This document shows, one piece after another, positions 18,575-29,500 of a DNA stretch of 44,815 bases. The translations under genes and the position numbers were made by a program. How positions within the stretch are numbered: the stretch's first letter is position 1; the number at the start of each line of letters is the position of its first letter. The notes below the pieces were generated by a model. It did no database searches. It was not told where the DNA came from and was given only the letters and a program-made list of their open reading frames with translations. The stretch covers positions 1-44,815 of the forward strand of contig CAMTPA010000019.1 in assembly GCA_947074275.1 (NCBI GenBank), given 5' to 3'. Source of the stretch: an uncultured Bacteroides sp. Its GTDB lineage: Bacteria > Bacteroidota > Bacteroidia > Bacteroidales > Bacteroidaceae.

Positions 18575-20428
18575 TTAATGTTTAATGGTATTTTCCATTT
18601 TGCTTATCACGGCTAATGAATCACTGTATACTTTATCCATTTTTTCGTTTTCATCTCCAGGAGCAAAACGTGCAAATTCACACTCATCAAGTACATCCAA
18701 AAACTCTTTAATCAGACCTTCTTCTGCACCATATTTGTTAAGTTTTTCCGCAACGTTATCTTTGGATAAGCGTGATACAGGAATACTTAATTTATCGCTA
18801 ATATATCCCCATAAAGCCTTCAATATCTCATCGTAAAAAGCATCTTTCTTGTTTTCTGATAAGAGTTTACCAGCCAACTTCATACGTTTCAAAGCCACCT
18901 TATTGGCTTTTTTAGTACGCATTTTTACAACATTGGCATTGGCCGCAGCTTGCTTTCTATATACAATAAAAAATATTAAGAATGCCGCAGCTGGAATTAT
19001 ATAAAATAACCAATAACCAAATGTACCATAAAATATTCTACCATAAGGTTGTAAATCTATATCGTTTTGTTTGATAAAACGAATATCTTCACCCAAAATC
19101 TTTAAATCTTCTTTGCTTGTAAAATTGGCAATAACCTGATCGGCATTTCCACTACCTTTTTCTACGTGTATACTATATTCATCTGTGCGAAGAGTTTTAT
19201 ATGATTTTGATTTTATATCGAAATAACTGAAAGATACAGCGGGGATTTTATAATCACCCGCATGGCGTGGTATGGCCAAATATTCTATAATTTTATTTCC
19301 TGAAAGACCGTTAGAAGTCAGTCTCACTTGATTGTCCACTTTAGGATCATAAACTTCAAAACCTTCAGGAAATTGGAGTTCAGGATTAGCAATCAGTTTC
19401 ATATTACCTGTACCCGAAATAACCAATTTTATAGTTATGGCATCATTTGTTTTCACATCGGTGCTATTTATAGACGACGAAATGCTAAACTCACCTACTC
19501 CACCAGAGAAGCCAGCAGGTTTTCCTGCAGGTAGTGGTTCTACAGTTATTGTTATAGCAGGTGTTGTCAGAGCTTTTTTGATTGAAACGACATTTCCACC
19601 TCCATTAAAAAAAGCATCAAAAGGATCGGCACTTTGAACAACTTTCTCAATGGCTGCATCAAAACGAGCAGGTTCAATGGTTAATTTACCACTTTGCTGT
19701 GGAAACAATACAAACTGTCTGTAAATGGTGGTATAATAATTGCGACCTTTATAATGCTCTTGCGACCAAGTAGAATTTGAAGGACGTTCTATTTCTTGCG
19801 AATGAAATCCAGTAAAATCGGGCAACTTAACATTCTCAAGTCCCATACGCGATTCACGGGTATAAATTTTATACGTCAATAAAAAGGCTTCTTGTTCATA
19901 AACGGTAGCTCTACTTACATTTGCCGTTACAAATACATCCTCATTGGATACACTTGCAGATGAAGTAGCCCTGGATGTATTGGAAGAAGTCGATGAACGT
20001 CGATTTGTGCTTTGAGCTGCTGCTGAATTAGCATCCTGATCGGGAGGTAGAACACGAATCTTTACCGAATTGGAAACAGCCTGACCGCCATCAGCAACAA
20101 TTGTGGCACCAGGAATCGTAAAATCACCTTCAGAGGTAGCCATCAATATATAAGTAAATGTTATTCCCTTTTCTGATGACATTTTACCGTTTACTATTTG
20201 AGTATTTGAAAAAGAGCTACGTGTAGGCCCCATCAACACATCAAATCCTTTAATCGAAGGAACTCTAAAATCTTTAATTTTTTGTGTATTTACTGTATAA
20301 GAAAGTCTAAATTGGTCGCCCACTACTACAACATCTGGCGCAGCGGCAGTAAATGAGACTTTATCATCGGCAAATACTTTCGCATTAGCTATTACGAATA
20401 CAACCAATAAGAAAATAAGTTTTCTCAT
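18575..20428 (-). CDS. batD: BatD: large exported membrane protein
   Basis: A 617-residue BatD-family protein. A signal peptide (1-20) leads into beta-rich periplasmic domains with a Ser/Thr/Asn-rich linker at about 135-165. A transmembrane helix lies near 470-492 (YWLFYIIPAAAFLIFFIVYR), followed by a cytoplasmic basic stretch and a helical domain. The helical tail (FYDEILKALWGYISDKL...) resembles the cytoplasmic part of the neighbouring gene at 23241-24317, suggesting shared ancestry. Family role is unsettled: aerotolerance or envelope-stress functions have been proposed for Bat proteins. It lies between batC and batE with short gaps. Confidence 0.85.
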   Translation of the reverse strand: MRKLIFLLVVFVIANAKVFADDKVSFTAAAPDVVVVGDQFRLSYTVNTQKIKDFRVPSIKGFDVLMGPTRSSFSNTQIVNGKMSSEKGITFTYILMATSEGDFTIPGATIVADGGQAVSNSVKIRVLPPDQDANSAAAQSTNRRSSTSSNTSRATSSASVSNEDVFVTANVSRATVYEQEAFLLTYKIYTRESRMGLENVKLPDFTGFHSQEIERPSNSTWSQEHYKGRNYYTTIYRQFVLFPQQSGKLTIEPARFDAAIEKVVQSADPFDAFFNGGGNVVSIKKALTTPAITITVEPLPAGKPAGFSGGVGEFSISSSINSTDVKTNDAITIKLVISGTGNMKLIANPELQFPEGFEVYDPKVDNQVRLTSNGLSGNKIIEYLAIPRHAGDYKIPAVSFSYFDIKSKSYKTLRTDEYSIHVEKGSGNADQVIANFTSKEDLKILGEDIRFIKQNDIDLQPYGRIFYGTFGYWLFYIIPAAAFLIFFIVYRKQAAANANVVKMRTKKANKVALKRMKLAGKLLSENKKDAFYDEILKALWGYISDKLSIPVSRLSKDNVAEKLNKYGAEEGLIKEFLDVLDECEFARFAPGDENEKMDKVYSDSLAVISKMENTIKH

Positions 20429-20465
20429 TATTATTTTAAGTTATGAATTATCTAATAATTATTTA

Positions 20466-21179
20466 TTACCAATCTTTTTCTAAGCGTCCACCTTGCACAG
20501 CCTGTTGCTGTTTTTGCACCTTGTCTTGAGTGTCTTTTTCATCCTGCATCACAGAGTTCAATAGCTGTTCGGCATTTTCCTTCGACATTTCATTCTCATT
20601 TTGTTCAGGCTGTTGAGGTTGCTGCTGATCTTCTTTATTATCATTATTTTGATTTTGTTGATCTTGTTCTTGCTCCTGTTCTTGCTGATCCTGATTTTGA
20701 TCTTGGTTTTGGTCTTGATTTTGATCCTGATTCTGTTGTTGGTCATTTAGCATTTTCTGTGCTAATGCCAAATTGTATCGTGTTTCATCATCAGTAGGGT
20801 CATTTCGCAAAGACATTTTATAAGCCTGTACTGCTTGCTCATAATCTTTTCCTGCCTGAAAGATAACACCCATATTGTGATATATGTGAGCTAACTTCTT
20901 TTTATCTTTTTCAATTTTAGTAGCTGACACATATTGCTCCATCGCTTCTTTAAACTGTTGTTGTTGAGAAAGTGTATTTCCCAAATTATACATTGATACA
21001 GTTGAACCTGGATTTAACTCAAGTGCTTTACGGTAGTTTACTTCTGCGTCCACAAACACGCTATCATTAAAAAGACGATTTCCTTTTCTGATAAGATCGC
21101 GTTCATCTTTTTGTGCAGATGCTGCGATTGTTAGAAAAAGAAAAAATATAGATAATATATATTTGCTATTCATAGACAT
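20466..21179 (-). CDS. batC: BatC: TPR protein with Asp/Gln/Asn repeat tract
   Basis: A 237-residue protein. A signal peptide (1-22) is followed by TPR repeats (about 27-142: VSMYNLGNTLSQQQQFKEAM, YHNMGVIFQAGKDYEQAVQA). Residues 146-198 are almost only Gln, Asp, Asn and Glu, with a DQNQ repeat encoded by near-identical 12-base units. A charged C-terminal helix follows. It starts one base after the batB stop, so translation is probably coupled. The low-complexity tract is the most length-variable part of BatC-type proteins and could expand or shrink by slippage. Confidence 0.85.
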   Translation of the reverse strand: MSMNSKYILSIFFLFLTIAASAQKDERDLIRKGNRLFNDSVFVDAEVNYRKALELNPGSTVSMYNLGNTLSQQQQFKEAMEQYVSATKIEKDKKKLAHIYHNMGVIFQAGKDYEQAVQAYKMSLRNDPTDDETRYNLALAQKMLNDQQQNQDQNQDQNQDQNQDQQEQEQEQDQQNQNNDNKEDQQQPQQPEQNENEMSKENAEQLLNSVMQDEKDTQDKVQKQQQAVQGGRLEKDW

Positions 21180-21180
21180 A

Positions 21181-22209
21181 TTATTTCTTATTAGAAAACA
21201 AATGGATATTTTTAAACAATGGATTTTTACATTCCAAAATCAATAGTTCGGCAAAAAGTAATAGGAGAATTATCCAAGCAATAGATTGAAATTGCTCATT
21301 AAACTCTGTATATATCTTTGACTCAATATCTGATTTAGCCATTTTATTAATTTCTTGCTCTATTGCTTTTTGAGCTGAATTTGAATTATCCACACGAATA
21401 TAAATGCCTTTGCCATCTTTTGCTATTTCCTGACACATTGCTTCGTTCAAACGAGTTACCACTACATTGCCTTCTCGATCACGACGAAAATCATTGGTAC
21501 CAGCAATCGGTATAGGTGATCCTTCGGGCATACCAATACCTAATACATTTACCTGTATTCCTTTTTCGGCAGCAGCTTTTGCAGCTTCCAATGCACCACC
21601 TTCGTGGTTTTCACCATCAGTTATTACGATAATAGCCTTACCAACTCCCTCTTGAGGTGTAAAGCTTCTTGCTGCAAGATTTATAGCCGCACCAATAGCT
21701 GTTCCTTGTTTTGATATCAAATCGGGAGAAATTGTTTCTAAAAACATCTTAGCAGAGATATAATCACTTGTAATTGGCAATTGAGTAAACGCATCACCAG
21801 CAAATACAATCATCCCAATTTTGTCATTCTCCATTCCATCTACTAAGCGCGATATCAATCGTTTTGCTTTTTCCAAACGACTGGGTTGTATATCTTGGGC
21901 CAACATTGAGTTTGATATGTCGAGTGCAATCATAACTTCAACACCCTTACGTTTGACGGTTTCCAACTTAGAGCCAAATTGTGGACGAGCAAGTAACACA
22001 GAAAATAACCCAATAGCCAAAACAAGCAGCCCAAACTTTACGTCGGGGCGATATTTTGAAACAGCGGGCATTAATTGCTGCATCAATGCAGGATCTCCAA
22101 ACAAACGAATAGCTTTTCTTTTTCTATAATTCGAATAAATATAAAACGCTACTAAAAGCGGAATAAGAAAAAGCAAATATAAATATAATGGTTCTTCAAA
22201 TCGAAACAT
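21181..22209 (-). CDS. batB: BatB: VWA-domain membrane protein
   Basis: A 342-residue protein with an N-terminal transmembrane helix (about 8-26), a second helix (about 58-75) and a von Willebrand A domain (about 90-290). The metal-ion-dependent adhesion site DxSxS is intact at D97, S99 and S101 (ALDISNS), and TDGENHEGG is the second conserved loop. A C-terminal helix lies near 315-335. Batch homology to BatA suggests gene duplication within the operon. The ATG at 22209 was chosen; an in-frame TTG two codons upstream is less likely. It probably binds other Bat proteins in the inner membrane. Confidence 0.9.
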   Translation of the reverse strand: MFRFEEPLYLYLLFLIPLLVAFYIYSNYRKRKAIRLFGDPALMQQLMPAVSKYRPDVKFGLLVLAIGLFSVLLARPQFGSKLETVKRKGVEVMIALDISNSMLAQDIQPSRLEKAKRLISRLVDGMENDKIGMIVFAGDAFTQLPITSDYISAKMFLETISPDLISKQGTAIGAAINLAARSFTPQEGVGKAIIVITDGENHEGGALEAAKAAAEKGIQVNVLGIGMPEGSPIPIAGTNDFRRDREGNVVVTRLNEAMCQEIAKDGKGIYIRVDNSNSAQKAIEQEINKMAKSDIESKIYTEFNEQFQSIAWIILLLLFAELLILECKNPLFKNIHLFSNKK

Positions 22210-22222
22210 AATCAATCAATTT

Positions 22223-23206
22223 TTAAGGTATCTTTTTTAAGATGGAATTACGAAGTAATACTTCTAATAATACGCACAAGAATGCAATCAAAGCAAATAA
22301 ACGATAATCCTCTTGACGTTTGCTATATTCCTTCACATTCAATTTTGTTTTCTCAAGTTTGTCAATCTCCTCATAAACCTCTTTTAGCTTGGAATTGCTT
22401 GTGGCTCGAAAATAATTACCATCAGTAGTACCAGCAATTTGAGTCAATGTTTTCTCATCGATTTCCACTGGCACATTTATGTACTGTATCGTATTTCCCA
22501 CAGGATATGGATATGGAGCCATACCATTGGTACCTACACCAATGGTATATACACGAATGCCAAAGCTTTTAGCTATTTCGGCAGCAGTCAAAGGAGAAAT
22601 ATCTCCTTTATTGTTAGAACCGTCGGTCAAAAGTATAATGACTTTCGATTTGGCTTTACTATCTTTCAGGCGAGTCACTGCATTGGCAATACCCATTCCA
22701 ATAGCAGTTCCATCTTCAATAATACCTGTGTTGATGTTGTTTACTAAATTAAGCAATACAGTATGATCTACGGTGAGTGGACATTGCGTAAAACTTTCGC
22801 CAGCAAACAAGGTGATACCTATATTATCGTTAGGGCGGCCATTGATAAATGCAGAAGCTACGTCTTTGGCAGCCTCCAGCCTATTGGGTTTCAAGTCTTC
22901 GGCAAGCATACTGGTAGATACGTCGACTGCCAACATTATGTCAATCCCTTCTATTTCGCTATTCTGCCATTTATCGGTAGTTTGTGGACGTGCCAATACC
23001 AATATAACAAATGTCAAAGCAACAACACGCAACACAAATGGGGTGTGCAAAAGATAGTTTTTGTAACTTTTGGGTGCGTGTGTATATGCTCTTGTATCAG
23101 AGACTTGAAGCGTTGCTTGGCTCTTTCTCCATTTCAGTATATACCATACAATATAGGGTATAAGTAGCAACAGTAAAAATAAATATTCAATATTGGCAAA
23201 AACCAT
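22223..23206 (-). CDS. batA: BatA: VWA-domain membrane protein
   Basis: A 327-residue protein with two N-terminal membrane segments (7-24, 58-72), a VWA domain with intact MIDAS residues D95, S97 and S99 (AVDVSTS), the TDGSNNKGD loop, and a C-terminal hydrophobic helix (about 305-322). It closely parallels BatB in layout. Its stop is 13 bases before batB. BatA with BatB probably forms a membrane assembly acted on by MoxR; this is inference from conserved synteny. Confidence 0.9.
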   Translation of the reverse strand: MVFANIEYLFLLLLLIPYIVWYILKWRKSQATLQVSDTRAYTHAPKSYKNYLLHTPFVLRVVALTFVILVLARPQTTDKWQNSEIEGIDIMLAVDVSTSMLAEDLKPNRLEAAKDVASAFINGRPNDNIGITLFAGESFTQCPLTVDHTVLLNLVNNINTGIIEDGTAIGMGIANAVTRLKDSKAKSKVIILLTDGSNNKGDISPLTAAEIAKSFGIRVYTIGVGTNGMAPYPYPVGNTIQYINVPVEIDEKTLTQIAGTTDGNYFRATSNSKLKEVYEEIDKLEKTKLNVKEYSKRQEDYRLFALIAFLCVLLEVLLRNSILKKIP

Positions 23207-23240
23207 TCTTGTATTTTTTTAGATCTATATTATTTTAGAA

Positions 23241-24317
23241 TCAAGCAAGTAAATTGTATAGTTGCATAGCAATATATATAAACATTGCTATCAATCCGGC
23301 CGACAACAAACCAATCCCACAACCAAGTAATATCTTTGTGCGAAGCGAACGCTTTTCAATGATTGTGATTTCAGTAGGTTGCGGTTTTGCATTTTCATCC
23401 TCTGGAATTTTTGTTTCATCAATAAATTCGATGGCATTCATCAAATTCGCATCATTTTCGTTTATTAAAGGATCGTGTTTCGCAAACTTCACCAAATCGG
23501 CTGTTTGAAATAACTCTTTCAAATCCTTAATTGCCTCTTTATCATTGTCCTCAAGCAATCTTTCGATAATTTCAGAAGATGTCATTTCGAGGGCATTAAA
23601 ACCAAAGCGATCTCGTATGTACGTGCGAATAGTATCGGTCAATTGAGTATAATACTCTTTCGGCTCTCCTTTCTGCCAAACCTTCTCGTTTTTAATTCGC
23701 TCTATCGCTTGCATTGCTGCTTGATGAGGAGGCAACTTCGGCTCAACTTTCACTTTGCGAATAATAGGTTTATTATCACGTATTCGTATTACAAAATATA
23801 TCAACAAGATAAGTAACGGTATAGCAATAAAAGAACAGGCTATCAATCCATACCAATCAGCCCACACAAAAGCGGGTTTCATTACACGTTTTTGTCCAAA
23901 AAAAGCATCAGGGTTTAGTGTATCTACTGGTACAGAAAAAACCTTTAGAGCCAGTGCATTCGATGCGTATTGTTGATTATCAACATCTATTATCATCGGA
24001 GGTAAATAATAGAGAGCCGAATCAAAAGAGGTTATGATATACTCTTGCGAAATAACCATACGTTGTCTGTTGTTTAGATATTGGGTATCTGGTTTCGACA
24101 CTTCCAAAACCTCTACACCACGCACCAACGTATCGGGATAAACAGGAAAAACTACTCGCTGATTGGGGTTGGAGGCTACTTGAAGCTCTATTTTTGCTTG
24201 TTCACCTATTAGTATTTGGAGTGAATCAATTTTGGCCTCTACTGTAACCGATTGGGCAAACAGCTTATTTAATGCAAATATTGAGAGGAGTAATATTACA
24301 ATACAACTTTTTTTCAT
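23241..24317 (-). CDS. Conserved bat-operon membrane protein
   Basis: A 358-residue protein regularly seen between the DUF58 gene and batA in Bacteroidota, with no settled name that I can assign. It has a signal peptide (1-21), an exported beta-rich domain (about 22-150), a transmembrane helix (about 155-177), a cytoplasmic helical domain (about 200-300: YYTQLTDTIRTYIRDRFGF, MTSSEIIERLLEDN) and a second transmembrane helix near the C-terminus (about 331-353). The helical domain resembles the tail of BatD, and DUF4381-like proteins share this layout. It starts nine bases after the DUF58 gene. Confidence 0.75.
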   Translation of the reverse strand: MKKSCIVILLLSIFALNKLFAQSVTVEAKIDSLQILIGEQAKIELQVASNPNQRVVFPVYPDTLVRGVEVLEVSKPDTQYLNNRQRMVISQEYIITSFDSALYYLPPMIIDVDNQQYASNALALKVFSVPVDTLNPDAFFGQKRVMKPAFVWADWYGLIACSFIAIPLLILLIYFVIRIRDNKPIIRKVKVEPKLPPHQAAMQAIERIKNEKVWQKGEPKEYYTQLTDTIRTYIRDRFGFNALEMTSSEIIERLLEDNDKEAIKDLKELFQTADLVKFAKHDPLINENDANLMNAIEFIDETKIPEDENAKPQPTEITIIEKRSLRTKILLGCGIGLLSAGLIAMFIYIAMQLYNLLA

Positions 24318-24326
24318 ACTATCATA

Positions 24327-25196
24327 CTAATTTCGTTTAGCAAACAGATTCATTAACGCTTTCACATAATCTTGATCAGTGCGAACCGAAACAGAGTCTA
24401 CATTGCTTTTTTTGAATGTTTCATTCAAATCGGCCTGTTTGTTAGTCCACCAATTATGATGCGCACGTCTCACTCCCTTCGAAGATGTATCTATCCATTG
24501 CTCGTGCCCAGTTTCTGCATCTTTCAATTTCATCAAACCCACATCTGGCAGCTCAGCAACTCTTTTATCGTATACTTGCAACGCTACCACATCGTGTTTA
24601 CGATTGGCGATAGTAAGGGCATTTTTGAAGCTCTCTTGGTCGATAAAATCGGATAGAATAAAAGCCGTGCAACGTCTTTTCATCACGTTGGTCAGATATT
24701 CCAAACCAACGCGAAGATTAGTGCGTCTACTTTGCGGTTGAAAATCGATTAGCTCTCTTATAATATATAAGATGTGTTTCCTACCCTTTTTGGGTGGAAT
24801 AAATTTTTCGATTCGATCGGAGAAAAAGATAACACCAATTTTATCGTTATTCTGAATGGCCGAGAAAGCAAGTGTAGCCGCAATCTCTGTCACCATATCT
24901 TTTTTTAATTGTTTAGTTGTACCAAACTCCAAGCTACCAGATACATCAACCATCAGCATCACAGTAAGCTCGCGTTCTTCTTCGTACACTTTCACAAAAG
25001 GTTTGTGAAAACGGGCAGTCACGTTCCAATCAATATCACGAATATCATCGCCAAACTGATATTCGCGCACTTCGGCAAAAGCCATACCACGTCCTTTGAA
25101 TGCGGAGTGATATTGCCCTGCAAAAATATTGTTGGATAAGCCACGTGTCTTTATCTCTATCTGTCGTACCTTTTTTAAGATTTCACTTGTTTCCAT
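24327..25196 (-). CDS. DUF58 protein (VWA-like), MoxR partner
   Basis: A 289-residue DUF58 protein. The signature YQFGDDIRDIDW (46-57) is followed by a VWA-like domain with a MIDAS DxSxS at D84, S86 and S88 (MVDVSGS). There is no signal or membrane helix, so it is cytoplasmic, as usual for this group. The ATG at 25196 was preferred to an in-frame TTG at 25205. It lies between moxR (50 bases upstream) and the membrane genes, the usual order for a MoxR ATPase with its substrate-presenting partner. Confidence 0.88.
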   Translation of the reverse strand: METSEILKKVRQIEIKTRGLSNNIFAGQYHSAFKGRGMAFAEVREYQFGDDIRDIDWNVTARFHKPFVKVYEEERELTVMLMVDVSGSLEFGTTKQLKKDMVTEIAATLAFSAIQNNDKIGVIFFSDRIEKFIPPKKGRKHILYIIRELIDFQPQSRRTNLRVGLEYLTNVMKRRCTAFILSDFIDQESFKNALTIANRKHDVVALQVYDKRVAELPDVGLMKLKDAETGHEQWIDTSSKGVRRAHHNWWTNKQADLNETFKKSNVDSVSVRTDQDYVKALMNLFAKRN

Positions 25197-25246
25197 CTGT
25201 ATCAATTGAGAATAGATTAATTGAAAAAACTATTTATTCTCAAAAA

Positions 25247-26242
25247 TTAGGGCACTTCAACTTTGTTCAAGATTTTGCTAATGATTTCATCCGAGGTAAT
25301 GTTGCTTGCTTCTGCTTCATAAGTCAGTCCGATACGGTGGCGAAGCACGTCGTGAGCTACGGCGCGTACATCTTCGGGCACTACGTAACCCCGACGTTTA
25401 ATGAAAGCGTAGGTGCGAGCAGCAAGAGCCAAATTGATAGAAGCACGTGGAGATCCACCAAATCCAATCATATCTTTCAGTTCTTTCAAGTCGTACTTCT
25501 CAGGATAACGGGTGGCAAAAACAATATCTACAATGTAACGCTCAATTTTTTCGTCAAGATATACTTGGCGAACAACTTTGCGTGCTTCAAGTATTTCATC
25601 GGCCTTAAGTATGGGTTTCACATCAAATTTATCTCCATTGATATTTTGGCGGATGATTAATTTTTCTTCCTCAAACTTGGGATAATCAATCACTACTTTC
25701 AGCATAAAGCGGTCTACTTGTGCTTCGGGTAGCGGATAAGTTCCTTCTTGCTCGATAGGATTTTGAGTAGCCAACACCAAAAATGGTTCGGGAAGCGGAA
25801 ATGTTTCCTTACCAATAGTTACTTGACGTTCTTGCATCGCTTCGAGCAAAGCACTCTGCACTTTTGCAGGGGCACGGTTTATTTCGTCTGCCAATACGAA
25901 GTTAGCAAAAATAGGTCCTTTTTTTATTTGAAAGGTTTCATCTTTTTGGCTATAAACCATTGTACCCAACACGTCGGCAGGCAACAAATCGGGTGTAAAC
26001 TGCACACGACTGTATTTTGAATCAATCAAAGAGGCAAGTGTTTTAATCGCTAAAGTTTTTGCCAAACCAGGTACACCCTCAAGCAACACGTGTCCATCCG
26101 AAAGCAATCCGATAAGTAAAGATTCAACCAAATGTTTCTGACCAACAATGATTTGATCCATTCCTGTCATAAGATTCGTAACAAACGCACTTTGTTTTTC
26201 GATACGCTCATTAAGTTCGCGAATATCAATAGTTTCAGCCAT
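25247..26242 (-). CDS. MoxR-family AAA+ ATPase
   Basis: A 331-residue AAA+ protein, first gene of the operon. Walker A GVPGLAKT (56-63), Walker B VLADEINR (116-123) and sensor 1 LATQNPIEQEG (about 154-164) are intact, as is the later MoxR-type segment GGSPRAS. MoxR proteins act as chaperones that assemble or activate VWA-containing partners, here presumably DUF58, BatA and BatB. It has its own promoter about 85 bases upstream. Confidence 0.92.
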   Translation of the reverse strand: MAETIDIRELNERIEKQSAFVTNLMTGMDQIIVGQKHLVESLLIGLLSDGHVLLEGVPGLAKTLAIKTLASLIDSKYSRVQFTPDLLPADVLGTMVYSQKDETFQIKKGPIFANFVLADEINRAPAKVQSALLEAMQERQVTIGKETFPLPEPFLVLATQNPIEQEGTYPLPEAQVDRFMLKVVIDYPKFEEEKLIIRQNINGDKFDVKPILKADEILEARKVVRQVYLDEKIERYIVDIVFATRYPEKYDLKELKDMIGFGGSPRASINLALAARTYAFIKRRGYVVPEDVRAVAHDVLRHRIGLTYEAEASNITSDEIISKILNKVEVP

Positions 26243-26535
26243 AAGAAAGTATTATTTTATTGTTTAACTTCTTGTTTTTAAATGATTTGCTTTTTTATAT
26301 AACCAATTACAAATCATTTTGATTTCAAAATTACATTTTATAATTAACCATTGCAACTAATATTTATTAAAAAATCAAGTCAAAGCTTTATAAACACAGT
26401 CTTTTATGAAATCAATTTTATGCCTATAAGTGCATTTAAACCTTATTTGATAAATGTGCATATTTAGCACATCAGTTATGAACAGATTGCAAGATAACTC
26501 TTAATAGTTGGCGCACTAAGTATTAAAGGCCATAA
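26243..26535. other. Intergenic region between carB and moxR
   Basis: About 290 bases with no gene seen. It holds the moxR promoter, the motif AACTCTTAATAGTT at 26496-26509, and, to its right, the carB terminator. The two transcripts both run leftward, so this region both ends carB and starts moxR. Confidence 0.5.
26326..26356 (-). promoter_or_regulatory. Promoter of the moxR-bat operon
   Basis: On the minus strand TTG (26356-26354), a 20-base spacer and TAATTTTG (26333-26326) match the Bacteroidota layout. The start site near 26319 leaves a leader of about 75 bases. Confidence 0.5.
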
Positions 26536-26570
26536 AAAAAGCTATAAGTTCATAGAACTTATAGCTTTTT
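26536..26570 (-). terminator. Terminator of carB
   Basis: A 16-bp perfect stem (26536-26551 with 26555-26570), 3-base loop. On the minus strand it is followed by a T-run, 24 bases after the carB stop. Confidence 0.9.
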
Positions 26571-26593
26571 AGACGTAGTCTTATTTTACTATA

Positions 26594-29500
26594 TTATTTG
26601 TATTCTTCCCAGCTCTTGATAGCAATATCATCAATACTCATCGTACAGAATGCGCTGATAAATGCACTTGCCAATCGAGCATTTGTTATCAATGGCACAT
26701 TAAGGTCGATAGCTGCACGACGAATTTTGTATCCATTATCCAACTCTCCTGCGGTAAGATTTTTAGGGATGTTTACCACCATATCAATTTCTTTGTTATG
26801 GAGCATCTCAAGTGCTTGCGGATGTTTATCACCTTCGCTTGGCCAATAAACCAATGTACTTTCGATGCCACTCTCGGTAAGAGCTTTGTGTGTACCACCA
26901 GTAGCAAACAACTTATAGCCCTTGTTCACAAGCATACGAGCCGCATCCATCATATCTGCTTTTTGCTTCATTGTTCCTGTAGAAAGAAGAATGTTCTTTT
27001 TAGGAATACGATAACCCACAGACAGCATCGCTTTCAATACAGCACAAGACGCATCGGAACCAATGCAGCCAACCTCGCCCGTAGAAGCCATATCTACACC
27101 CAGCACAGGGTCTGCTTTTTGCAAACGATTGAATGAGAATTGAGATGCCTTTATTCCGACATAATCAAGTTCAAATAGATTCTTTGAGGGTTTTTCTACT
27201 GGCAGTCCCAACATCACTTTAGTGGCCAACTCAATGAAATTAATCTTCAACACTTTGCTAACGAATGGGAAAGAACGACTGGCACGCAGATTACATTCTA
27301 TCACCTTTATATCATTATCTTTTGCCAAATATTGGATATTGAAAGGACCTGATATATTTAAAGCCTTAGCAATTTCTTTGCTAATACGTTTGATGCGGCG
27401 AATCGTTTCAACATAAATTTTTTGGGGAGGAAATTGAATAGTAGCATCACCCGAGTGAACACCTGCAAACTCAATATGCTCGCTTATGGCATAAGCAATA
27501 ATCTCGCCATCTTTAGCTACAGCATCCATCTCTACTTCTTTAGCGTGCTCGATAAATTGACTTACCACCACAGGGTGTTTCTTCGACACGTTGGCTGCAA
27601 GTTTCAAGAATCGCTCTAATTCCTCTTGATTAGAACAAACATTCATAGCTGCACCACTCAATACATAAGATGGACGAACCAATACAGGGAACCCGACCTC
27701 TTCAACAAATCCATTGATATCATCCATAGAAGTCAATTCTCTCCAACGGGGTTGATCTACTCCAATACGATCGAGCATCGCAGAAAACTTCTCACGGTCT
27801 TCAGCGTTATCAATGCTTTTAGCAGTAGTTCCCAAAATATTCACGTTTTGAGCATCTAAGCGCAACGCTAAGTTGTTAGGAATCTGACCACCTGTCGAAA
27901 CAATTACACCGTGAGGGTTTTCCAATTCAAGAATATCCATTACACGTTCAAATGTCAACTCATCGAAATAAAGGCGGTCGCACATATCATAATCCGTAGA
28001 TACAGTTTCTGGATTATAGTTAATCATTACGCTGCGGAATCCTTCTTTACGGATGGTGTTCAAAGCTTGTACACCACACCAGTCAAACTCAACTGAAGAG
28101 CCTATGCGGTATGCACCTGAACCTAATACCACGATTGATTTATGATCGCCCAAGTAATGCACATCATTGGTCACGCCACTATAAGTAAGATATAAATAGT
28201 TGGTTTGCGCTGGATATTCTGCTGCAAGCGTATCAATCTGTTTCACAACTGGAAGTACACCTATTTGCTTGCGATAATTGCGAATCATAAGAATACCATC
28301 TTCCATTTCGCCATCATAACCAATTGCACGTGCTACTTGAAAGTCGGAGAAACCTTGTACTTTTGCTTTTTTCAAAAGTTCTACCGGTAAATCGGTAAGT
28401 TGTTTATGATTATTTCCCCAATGATGAAGTTCTTCAGAAGTATTCATAATATTCATCAACTTCTGCAAGAACCATTTATCAATCTTAGTCAGATCGTGAA
28501 TTTGATCAATTGTATATCCTGCACGAAGTGCTTTTGAGATAACAAAGATACGCTTATCAGTAGGTTCGCGAAGTGCTTTGTCTATATCATTGATAACAAG
28601 CTCTTTATTTTCCACAAAACCGTGCATACCTTGTCCAATCATACGCAATCCTTTTTGTATAGCCTCTTCAAAGGTGCGTCCAATAGCCATTACTTCACCT
28701 ACCGATTTCATAGAAGATCCAAGTTCTTTATCTACACCGTGGAATTTACCCAAATCCCAACGAGGAATCTTACATACTACGTAATCGAGAGCTGGTTCAA
28801 AAAATGCACTGGTTGTTTTTGTTACTGAATTTTTCAAATCAAACAGGCCATATCCCAAACCTAACTTAGCAGCAACGAAAGCTAAAGGATAACCGGTTGC
28901 TTTAGAAGCTAAAGCTGAAGAACGACTCAAACGAGCATTTACTTCAATCACTCTATAATCTTCCGATTCTGGATCGAATGCGTATTGAACATTACATTCA
29001 CCCACAATACCAATATGACGAATAATACGAATAGCTAATTCACGCAATTTATGATATTCGTGATTGGTAAGTGTTTGTGAAGGTGCGATAACAATAGATT
29101 CACCTGTATGAATACCAAGTGGATCAAAGTTTTCCATATTACAAACTGTGATACAGTTATCAAATCGGTCGCGGACAACCTCGTATTCGACTTCTTTCCA
29201 ACCGCGAAGAGATTTCTCTACTAATACTTGGGGCGAAAAAGCAAAAGCTTTTTCTACCAAAACATTGAGTTGTTCTTCGTTGTCACAAAAGCCAGAGCCT
29301 AATCCACCAAGTGCATAAGCAGCCCGAACAATCACTGGATAGCCTAACTCTTTGGCTGCGCGACGAGCATCTATTGCATTTTCAACAGCTTCACTCTTTA
29401 TTGTCTTAACATCGATTTCATTCAGTTTTTCAATGAAAAGTTCACGGTCTTCTGTGTCAATAATAGCTTGCACAGGTGTACCAAGCACTTTCACATTGTA

